Positions 55,774 to 64,000 of a DNA stretch of 64,000 nucleotides are shown in pieces. Numbering within the stretch: the stretch's first letter is position 1; every line of letters starts with the position of its first letter. Origin of the DNA: Tricholoma matsutake (taxonomy: Eukaryota > Basidiomycota > Agaricomycetes > Agaricales > Tricholomataceae). The position numbers and the translations under genes are program-made. The stretch is from assembly GCA_026075535.2 (NCBI GenBank), contig AP026538.1:4030001-4094000 (forward strand), given 5' to 3'. The notes under the pieces are model-generated. The model saw only the letters and a program-made list of their open reading frames with translations, was not told where the DNA came from and searched no databases.

Positions 55774-57261
55774 CGTGAGCTCTTTCAGAGGGTTGGTGAG
55801 GTGTAGGGTATGGTGGGGGGGTACTTGGCCCTCGGTGCAATAACCCTGATGCTTCCTGAATTGTCATATCCAAGGGATCATATGAAAGACTCAATGTCTT
55901 TTCCTAAAGTGGGGTTTTCCTCCAAGAGTCATTTTCTGCCTCCGTAGGGGACGATAGCAAGGAAAGTGTTGGGGTCATTTTCAATTGCCGTGACAGTCTC
56001 ATTATTGATGTTCCCAATGAGGGTGTGGTAGGGGATTACTGTCTGGGGGAATGAGGCAGAGGTGAAGGGCATGCTTGAGACCCGAGGAGTGGTAGGTTCC
56101 TCTCCGCATTTGTTTGTTTGGAGGTGTGGGTTGGTGGGCTCAGAGTTTGTCATGGGATGGTCTGGTGTGGATGTCTGTGGGGGAGGGTGAGTGGATGGGG
56201 GGGTATTATGTGTTTGGTTTTCAGAGTCCTGGTGGTTTTGGAGCTGTAGGATATGGTGAGTGCTTTATTCTCATGTCAAAGGCAGTATGCACATCATCCA
56301 TGCTGGAGTCTAATATGACCCCTTGCTGAATTTCAGTACCACTGGGGCATTTTCATTTATCAGTTTTAGTGGGGGAGGGAGCAGGCAGGTCAGAGTGTGT
56401 GGAAGCCAGTGTAGTCATATGGGGGTTGTGAGATAGCAGGGCATAGGTGTGGCATGGTTGATTTCCAGATTATATATCAAGTGTCGTTCTTTGTCCCTTT
56501 GTCAAGGGCTATTGTGGCCCAATCTGTGTTTAGGGCAGGGTGGGGTGGGTTGTCTCAGCAAGTGGCTCATGGGTAGTGATGGGGGTAGGTTCAGGGGATT
56601 TTATAGCATTGTGTTGTCTTTTGTTAGATAAGTCTAGGTCTAGTCATAGGGTGTAGACACCCAAGAGATTATGCAGGGTGATGGTTTAGCAATGCTTGGT
56701 GGCTCAGGTTTGACTCAGGTGTTAGTGAGGGTCTGGATCCTGTTTACTCCCACTGTAATTAGTGAGAGATGCCCTGTTTGCTTTCTCGAAGGTACTGGTC
56801 TCCCTGTGCCTCATAGAGGCCATGTGCTGGACACCATGATGGTGGACTTAGTGCAAGGAGATCACATTGCAATATTGGAATGCATGTCCTCCCAATGTGA
56901 TCCAGTGATTTATCAATTGTTTGTGGAGGTTCATGAGTGCATACCAAAAGGGGCTTACTGGTAATGCTGCTGCATGGGCTGTCAGGAAGCAATGACAACA
57001 CTGTCAGGTATCTAACAGAGCGATAATGTCCATTGATGCCATTTTGAATTCTAACTAGCATACAAAATGTTTCATCTTTTTGGCCCAAAAATTTGGCCAC
57101 CCTAAAATCTCATGGATAAAACTTCAGAGATATGTTTTTCAACACATTTTGACCAGCTGAATCCAAATCTGAAGTCAGTTTCTCACCCAAAAATCCTGAT
57201 CACAAGATATCAAGTTGTCATGTTTGTTTATCCCCAACTGTAGTGCAAAGTAGACTTCAGA
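55774..57261 (-). other. Upstream part of the gag/ORF1-like relic and degenerate flank
   Basis: 55929-56153 holds the probable N-terminal piece (minus strand). 56330-57260 shows only short G/T-rich open frames with no domain. Confidence 0.35.
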
Positions 57262-57263
57262 TA

Positions 57264-58470
57264 CTATGGTGCCCAATGGGTCTGAAATCTCCCAGGGAGT
57301 CTGAAAACCAATTTTCATATTCTATTCCCTTGCACAATCCCTCCAGAGTTTTACAGGATCTTATTGCATAGTGATCTTGGATGTATGTATGATTTGGCTA
57401 AGGAATATAACATGTAGAAGAAGTTGAAAAACAGTAGCCAGAATGATCAATCAGTGATTCTAATGCAAATTTCTGGTTCACAACTTCAAAATTGACTCCA
57501 AAGGCCCCAAAGAGATTGCTAGGCTACCTATACTAAACTAAAACGCAAGGGCATACTCACTTTTAGTTCCCAGAGTGGTGTGCTTGCACTTGGGAGGGGT
57601 GAAGAGATTCTGTTGATTTCATCACACTTTGTCATGATCAGATTCAATCTCCACCACTGCATCAATGACAATGTCCTTCAAGAATGCAGAGGCTCAAAAA
57701 CTATTTCAATTAAAGTTACAACTATGTAGAAAGTAAGTATACCTATAGGATGAAGTAAATGTACAATTTGTTAGAATTTCCAGTGATTGGTATGAGGCAT
57801 TAGCCTCCAGAGTTCAGTACCAGAGTACCAAGGTTACAAACCAATGATTGTACACTACTGTAGCTAGAGTTTATGTAGCATTTCCATCCTATGTAAATAC
57901 TGGCTATGTCTACTTGCCTGCACTGTATGACATAAGATTGCTAAGTAACTGAGGACTGATACTGAGGATGTGGCTGATTCAAATCCCAATACAATTTACT
58001 GAGGATTAAATTGAAATGAGTCATAGAATTGGGTATGATCTAAAATGGTACTTGCAGCCTGAGAAGGTGGATGTACATTCAAAAGTGAGTGTGAAGGTGG
58101 GTAGAATGGAGGATGGTGGGCATGGTAATGGTCCCGAAGCATTCCCTCAGTTTCATCACTGGTGCACTCTGGCATGCAGTGATAGACACTGTTTTAGTTT
58201 CATGTAGGCAGCCTGACCAATCTTTTTAGGACTTTTGAAGTGGATTTTGAGGTTGTGAACAAGACATTTGCATTAGAATCACTGATTGATCACTCTGGCT
58301 ACTATTTTTCAACTGCTTCAACATGTTATATTTCTTAGCCAAATCATACATACATCCAAGATTACTATGCAATAAGACCCCATAAAACTCTGGAGGGATT
58401 GTGCAAGAGAATAAAATATGAAAATTTGTTTTCAGACTCTGGGAGATTTCAGACCCATTGGGCACCATAG
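57264..58470. mobile_element. TA-flanked element with ~255-base terminal inverted repeats (1,207 bases)
   Basis: Left arm 57264-about 57520 and right arm about 58218-58470 are reverse complements with about 10% mismatches. Both start CTATGGTGCCCAATGGGTCTGAAATC at their outer ends. TA flanks each end (57262-57263, 58471-58472). The ~700-base middle has no transposase-length ORF, so it is non-autonomous, perhaps Tc1/mariner-like. Confidence 0.85.
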
Positions 58471-58549
58471 TAATTGTGCTAAAGGTCAATGATTATTGCA
58501 AAAATCATAATTATCAGGGTTCAAAAATCACCAAATATGGAAGGGAGAG

Positions 58550-58728
58550 TGCTCTCCCAACATTCAAGGGACCAAGCTGTGAGGAATGTGGTATCAATTC
58601 AAGAAAGACTTCTCTACTATGACAAATGGGTCGTGTATCTAAGGAATAGTCATGTGATTGTGTAGATGATGTAAGTAATATTTTGTGATTGCGTGTACGT
58701 GAGTTGTAAGAGAACCATTTCTCTTACA
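58550..58728 (-). repeat. 3' LTR of Gypsy relic E (179 bases)
   Basis: It starts TGCTCTCCC and ends CTCTTACA on the plus strand. The last 24 bases form TGTAAGAGAA-CCAT-TTCTCTTACA, a perfect 10-base inverted repeat. A polypurine tract (GTGAGAGAG on the minus strand) adjoins at 58729. No right-hand partner LTR was found in the window. Confidence 0.65.
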
Positions 58729-60795
58729 CTCTCTCACATTCCAAAAAATTCTATGCTCCCTGTCCTTTCTCCCAATCTTCCAAGGCTTCTGTTTCCAGCA
58801 TCTCGGACTGTGGCAGCCACAAATCAGAATCCAGTCTGTACCCTTTCCATCAGATGAGGTATTGCTTTCCTCTTCTGCATGGCCTCTCATCAATGATCTT
58901 ATCCATGAAGAATTCTGTTGTTCCCTCCACAGTTATGATAGGTCCTGGCTGCTCCATAGCCCTTCCTGGAAACAACATGTCATTGTTCTCAATATGTTTC
59001 TTAAGGTGCAAGACATGAAATTTTGCGTACCGAGATGCTAGGGGGGGTAGCGCTAGTTTGTAAGTTGACGACTCTGGGAAAGCCTCCAAAACTTTGTATG
59101 GCCCATCCCAATGTGGCATAAACTTTGCCACTCTGCCACTCTTCTTCTGCATATATTGCCTCCAATGGTGGGCAGTTTTCTTCATTACTTTTTCTCCCAC
59201 TTGAACTCTGGCTCCCTTGAATGCTCTTTGTTGGTGTGGTGAACCTGTGAAATCTTCGCACCCAACAGGCAGTCTCTAGCTCCTTCGACCTTGTTGTTTA
59301 TCTGTTCTATCATTTCTCTTGCCTGGGTTGTCTCTTCCTCATCTGTACTCTCTTTGTCATTCAGTGTCAATCCTATGTGCGGTAACACATGTGAGGATTG
59401 ACCTGTCTTCAATACAAATGGAGAAACTTGTGTTGATGTGTTTACCATATTCATTATGTCAAACCAGACCTTTGGTAACGCCTTTGCCCATCCCTTTTGG
59501 TTTCGTTCAACATGGTATCATAAACATTGCATCACCATCTTATTTGACCTCTCTGACGAACCATCCATTTCAGGGTGATATGCTGTCAACAACTTTAGTT
59601 TGACACCACTCAATTTCATGAGCTTCTTCCAGAACTTGGAGATGAAAAGCTTGTCACGGTTGCTAATGATCTCAAGCGGACATCCATTCTCGCAGTACCA
59701 GCAGTTGAAGAAGATTAATGTGAACTCATTGGCTGTCATGGTTGAATTACATGGAGCAATTTGAATGTTGGCCCCTAGCCTATCCATCATTGTTACAATT
59801 GTGTCAAAACCATCATCAGAAGGCAGAGGTCCTATGAAGTCAATGGCTACTGAGTCAAATCTCTTGTCAGGAATGGGCAGGGGGTGTAGTGGTCCAGGGA
59901 CTTTAGACGTAGTTGATTTATTATGTTGGCATGGTCCATAATCAGGGATGTATGCCGAAATCAGGTCGCACCTCATATTTGGCCAATAAAAGTCATTTCT
60001 AAGTGATGCATAGGACTTCTCTCCACCAAAATGGCCGAGTTGGTCATGTGCCAATCTAAACAACTGTTTTTGAATGTCCTTGTATTTTGGAATGACCAAT
60101 CAGTTACTTATGAATAGTAGCCCATTTTTCAGCACGAAGTCCAACTTGGTGTCCACTACACCATGCTTGATGTTGTCTAAAATGGATGCGCACCATTTAT
60201 CTCTTTTGTAGCCTTTTCTTATGCATGCAAATAGCTTTGGGTTTAATTCAATTTTGAATATTGTGTTGATTTCAGTAGGGATCACAATTGGCTCTGGCAG
60301 CCTCGACAACAGGTCTGCCATGGTGTTGTCCTCTCCTCTGATGTAAGAGATGGAGTACTCATACTGCGACAAGTATTCCATCCAACAGACTTGTCATAGT
60401 GACAAATCCCTTTGTCCATTGAAATTTTCAATTGTTTTGTGGTCAGTGTAAATGTTGATGTGCGTACCCAACAAGTTGACTCTCCATTTTGTTAATGCAC
60501 GCATGATGCTAAGCATCTCTTGCTCATGTACTGGATAGTGTATTTCTGCCCCTTTTAGTTGGCGGCTCTTGAAAGCCACTGGCCTTGCACTTTCCCAACT
60601 CTCTCCAAAGGAAAGAACTGCTCCTGTCTGGCGCTTACTTGCATCACAAGTCACAAAGATCTTATTGTTTCCCAGGTTGTGATGGTTGATTGTAGTTAAG
60701 CAGAACCAGACCCTTTATAGACTCAAACATGATCTGATGTTCTCTACCCCATATGGGGAACACTTTGTTGCATTCTTTCTTTGTTAATGGTGATA
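58729..60795 (-). mobile_element. Gypsy relic E: RNase H, integrase and chromodomain
   Basis: On the minus strand: RNase H (TCDASKRQTGAVLSFGESWES and YTDHKTIENFNGQRDLSL, 60654-60394; QYEYSISYIRGEDNTMADLL, 60381-60100). The integrase finger follows (LAHDQLGHFGGEKSYASL ... YGPCQHNK). The core (60099-59518) has AIDFIG, then ISNRDKLF with Asn where relic C has the catalytic Asp, and SSERSNK. The C-terminus (AKFMPHWDGPYKVLEAF) and a chromodomain (FFMDKIIDERP, KQYLI-stop-WKGYRL) follow. The chromodomain TGA (58850-58852) lies where Arg is expected. The copy is dead but better preserved than C. Confidence 0.85.
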
Positions 60796-60799
60796 GGTT

Positions 60800-61931
60800 G
60801 TCTCCTCAGCTCAAGGGCCAATTCGCCATTACAATCACATTCTAATCACATCGGCTAACTCCTACAATGTCCCAGAAGCAGCGCAACCATTCTCGACCAA
60901 GTCTATCGATTGTGATATCATATCGACCACATCGAAACATTGCCAGCGACATCGATCGTACTTAAAAACTACATCGCACAACTCTAGGACTACCTCGAAA
61001 CACCCTAAGAACCCTCCAAATGAACATCGAGTATCCCCGATCAACTTCGAACAACTGCGACTGTGATTGAACATTGTCGACCATCATTGAGCATTATCAA
61101 TCGACATTGAGAAACTACGAACAACATCGGGCACCAAGTTTGTTATCTAAATGGTGGAATACCATGTGCCAGGGAGTATTCTAACTCATGCTCAGACCTG
61201 CTGATAGTAGGTCAGCCTCGTTCCAAGCCCCTATTGCATACAGAACCCGCTGGATGGATTATTGTGACACTTAGTGCAGTTTATACACAAAGGACAGTCT
61301 CCTTTTAGTTCTTTCCCTTTATTACTCCTTCATCATATGATATATCTCTTTCTTGTTCAAATTCCAGTCTCATTTTGGCCTCATGTTTTAACTCATATCT
61401 TTTTGCCTCATGTTCTTACACATGTTTCTTATACCATTTTAGGAAGTTTCTCTTAAAACATATAAAAGTCTGTAGTATCTACTTGGGAATACAAGAAATT
61501 GTCTTCACATATTGCCTTGTATAAAGTTCTAAGAATCCGATCTATCCTCTAAACTATCTAAAACTTCTACAAGTTTTCTCGATTGACAAGAAACCTCTAC
61601 GACCATCATCATCCTTGATCGACCTTCGATCAAATTATCGCTAGCACTAGTAACCACTCCGACACTTCCTAGCCATCAGCTATAACCTTTGCATACTATT
61701 GATCTACCAAAAAGCCCTTAGAATTCACACATCGACCCTCAACGATCAACATTGTTTGTTATCATTCTTGTTGATAAACATTGTTTGCCATCAATCTCGT
61801 CAATCCTCATCGATATCGATTGATACTACATCAGACCATGCCAAACACCTTCCTCTCTCATAGAACTATGTTTACGACTAGTATCAACTAGTTGTCTTCC
61901 CTTTGGTTGGACCACAAACATTCAGAATGCC
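60800..61931. other. Sequence separating Gypsy relics E and F
   Basis: 1.1 kb rich in 'catcga' and 'aacatcg' words, with no coding potential. The E and F segments overlap by the residues L-(S/T)-P-L on the two sides, with no exact target duplication. So this may be a junction between two copies rather than a clean insertion. 61750-61800 has a doubled ACATTGTTTG. Confidence 0.45.
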
Positions 61932-62698
61932 TCACACCCTTCCTCTGACTTGTGCAAATATCATCGGTTGCCTCATCGGCAGTTTTGGTGGTTTTCCCAG
62001 GTTGAGTATCATCAACGGGGTGAGCACTGCCATGTGTTCTGCAAGCACTGGCAAGAAAACACTGATGTAATGGACTAGCCCCAGAAATTGCCAAACTTGC
62101 TTTGCAGAGGTTGGTGCTTGCCAGTTCAAAACGTGCTCCACCTTGGACCCATCGGCCTCAAGACCTTTCACAGAGATGGGGTGCCCCAAAAAATTAATTT
62201 CTGTCATGAATAAGGCTGATTTTTTTTTGTGGAGCAGTACAGCTGAGCAGCCCATAGTGCCTCTAGAACTGCCACTATGTTAGCTTTATGTCCCACCAAA
62301 GATGATGACCAGATGATAATGTCATCGAGGTAGACATGGCAGATCCTCCCAATGAGGTCTGATAGTGCCAGCGTTATGCATCGTTGATGAGTAGCTGGTG
62401 AGTTTCTTAACCCCATGGGCATTACTACCCATTCCCAAAGGCCAAAGGGTGTTAGCATTGCGGTGTACTTAACATGGTCTGGATGTACCAGCATCTGGGA
62501 AAATGAGTTGGTCATGTTGATTTTCCCCCAGATTTTTCCCTTCACACAGTTGGCCAAGATGTTGTCAATTTGAGGCAGTGGGTAGTTATCTGGAGCTGTG
62601 ACCTTGTTTAATTTCCTGTAATCATTAACCCATTGTGGCAGAACCGAACTATCTGCTTTTGGAATGATGAAAGATGGTGAGGCATATGGAGATGACAA
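61932..62698 (-). pseudogene. Gypsy relic F: reverse transcriptase
   Basis: 62698-62204 reads YASPSFIIPKADSS, VNDYRKLNKVTAPDNYPLPQ, FGLWEWVVMPMGLRNSPATH and YLDDIIIWSSSLVGHK. A frame change within a T run (about 62220) leads to the overlapping frame 62255-61932 (MTEINFLGHPISVKGLEADG, FLGLVHYISVFLPVLAEH). The active-site YLDD is intact but the frame is broken, and RNase H and integrase are missing beyond VLTPL. Confidence 0.85.
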
Positions 62699-62835
62699 AG
62701 GTCGTATTCATCCTGCTTTAACATGTTGTTTGATTAATGTCTTCCAGCCTTCCCTGTACTTTCTGGGGCAGGAGTAAGTGTGTCCCACTGATATTGGGAC
62801 ACTGGGTTTGACTTCAATATGATGGTAGACATTTG

Positions 62836-63579
62836 TCAGCAAGTCATTGGCGTGTCCACAGGGAAACAGTCTGCAAAGTGCATCTTGTAAGTCACATCTA
62901 ACTTATCCAAGATCGTCTGTGCAGCCAGCTGTTCAATTCTCTTTCTGATAGCAGCAATAACACAAGGTGGGTGGGACAAATGTGCATTGAAATTGAAGCA
63001 TTCTGGATTTTCAGCAAAAACACATTGTAATTCCTCATGTACCATTTTATGCACTTTCTGAGCCCACGCGAGGCCTTCCCTAATAGACTTTGCCTCTCTT
63101 TTTCTGTCATCTTGAGCCAAGATGTGCACCCTCAGTGGTTTAACATGTGGTGGGTTCAAAAGGTCATATTGTGACTCCTTAGCTATTGGTGTCCTGAGGT
63201 ACGCATTGACAATGATTTTGTTTCTTGACAGGAAGTCCAGTCCTAAGATGATATCGGTGCAAAGGTTTGGACAAATAATTGCATTAACAACTCTCAATTT
63301 CCATGATACATCTAAGGATTGCAATTGCAGGTGTAATTTACAGTATTCTGATAAGCTAGAGTCCGAGTTTTTCTCTCCATTCAAGGCACCAGTAACAGGA
63401 AAAGGCTTGAAAAGTTTGCAGCAAACGAGTCCCATAATGTCTACAAGCTCAGATGAAATCAGCACTGGTGGGGAGCCATGGTCAATAAGGGCTCGTATTG
63501 GGGTAGGAGCACAGGTTAGGGGCATGTCTAGACAGCAGTCCCACCACAAATGTGATGGCAAGGAGAGGGGCATGTTCAT
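62836..63579 (-). pseudogene. Gypsy relic F: aspartic protease region
   Basis: The minus-strand ORF has IRALIDHGSPPVLISSELVD, where the protease Asp is followed by His-Gly (canonical D-S/T-G is not kept). Then come DIILGLDFLSRNKIIVNAYL (the ILGxxFL motif of retroviral-type proteases) and a linker toward reverse transcriptase. The region 62699-62835 continues the linker (SVPISVGHTYSCPRKYREGW) in another frame. Confidence 0.75.
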
Positions 63580-64000
63580 GTATCTGAAGCTTCATCTGCT
63601 GACATGTCAAAACTGTCATCACTTTCTGTCTCGAAAACACCTGCCACAACAGTTGACCCCATCACTTTGAAGGCAGCTTTCGCCTTGAGTGCCTCAGATA
63701 GTGTGACACTCTTGCAAGCTTCCAGAGACAGTCTCCTTTTGTTCCCAAGCAGGCAATCTCCAGTGAAGTGGCTGGCATAAAACAATCTGCAACGGAAACA
63801 ACCGCGGTGAGCTTTAGGGAGATCATGTTCAGCTGGAGTAAGCTTAGCAGTGAATGTTTGACTGCTGTTCATTGAGTTTGTGAGGACAGCGGGATTGGTA
63901 GTGGAACTGGATGCCGCAGCGGCATTGCTCGCTCCCGCAGTAGCACATGTAGTCTTTGCATTTGTGCATGCTGCAGCTTGTGCGATCTTGACCCATTCTT
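63576..64000 (-). pseudogene. Gypsy relic F: gag C-terminus with zinc knuckle (runs off the window)
   Basis: The minus-strand frame reads SQTFTAKLTPAEHDLPKAHR, then CFRCRLFYASHFTGDC, a CX2CX6HX4C knuckle variant seen in this Gypsy group, and an acidic C-terminus (FETESDDSFDMSADEASDT). It overlaps the protease frame by four bases. Upstream gag lies beyond 64000. Confidence 0.7.

Noticed and set aside
60796..61935. A clean transposon insertion splitting one Gypsy element (E plus F)
   Set aside because: No exact target duplication, and the two sides overlap in protein sequence rather than abutting.
1..64000. CRISPR arrays, rRNA or tRNA genes
   Set aside because: No regularly spaced direct repeats with unique spacers and no cloverleaf or rRNA signatures were seen. 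The only tRNA-like match is the 15-base Copia primer site.

Overview
This window is nuclear DNA from a filamentous fungus, most likely a mushroom-forming basidiomycete (Agaricomycetes). The signs are many 45-60 base GT-AG introns, a FunK1-type kinase relic, a DUF6698-type gene, an eisosome Pil1 gene, and Gypsy and Copia elements of basidiomycete type. I saw no bacterial, organellar, CRISPR, rRNA or tRNA features.

Layout. (1) 1-1187: a decayed FunK1-type protein kinase gene. (2) 1673-15437: an unnamed multi-exon host gene split by an 11.75-kb Copia element (2231-13980, minus strand; 274-base LTRs; target duplication ATGCC). That Copia was itself entered by a 6.05-kb chromodomain Gypsy (4099-10145, plus strand; 426-base LTRs; target duplication GCTTG). 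Removing each insert and one duplication copy joins the reading frame beneath it. (3) 16.1-17.6 kb: a DUF6698-type gene with seven readable exons. (4) 18-20.4 kb: a tandem duplication and dispersed repeats. (5) 21.1-43.5 kb: a mostly unique host region with a single-pass membrane protein, a long-tailed Pil1/Lsp1 eisosome gene, a decayed small gene, an 18-intron amino acid permease (plus strand), a basic/acidic low-complexity nuclear-type protein, unresolved exon fragments, and a second amino acid permease (minus strand). (6) 44.3-64 kb: a repeat-rich tail with a basidiomycete-repeated transposase-like ORF, four non-autonomous inverted-repeat elements with target duplications, remains of three or four related minus-strand Gypsy elements, and a gag/ORF1-like zinc-knuckle ORF.

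How it fits together. The strongest pattern is CpG decay. Nearly every premature stop I could place in a conserved frame is a TGA where the family appears to have Arg (CGA). The three differences between paired LTRs are all CpG/TpG or CpG/CpA. Two catalytic Asp-to-Asn changes (Copia reverse transcriptase YVDN; a Gypsy integrase) also fit CpG transitions. This suggests repeats that were methylated and/or hit by an RIP/MIP-like process, while the host genes at 21-43 kb keep open, correctly spliced frames. The two permeases are predicted uptake transporters and each uses a very small exon (15 and 14 nt). I found no convincing new multi-gene system. The best leads are the nested insertion record with its CpG bias, the possible primer sites of both young retrotransposons, a perfect 57-base palindrome, and the fold-back elements.
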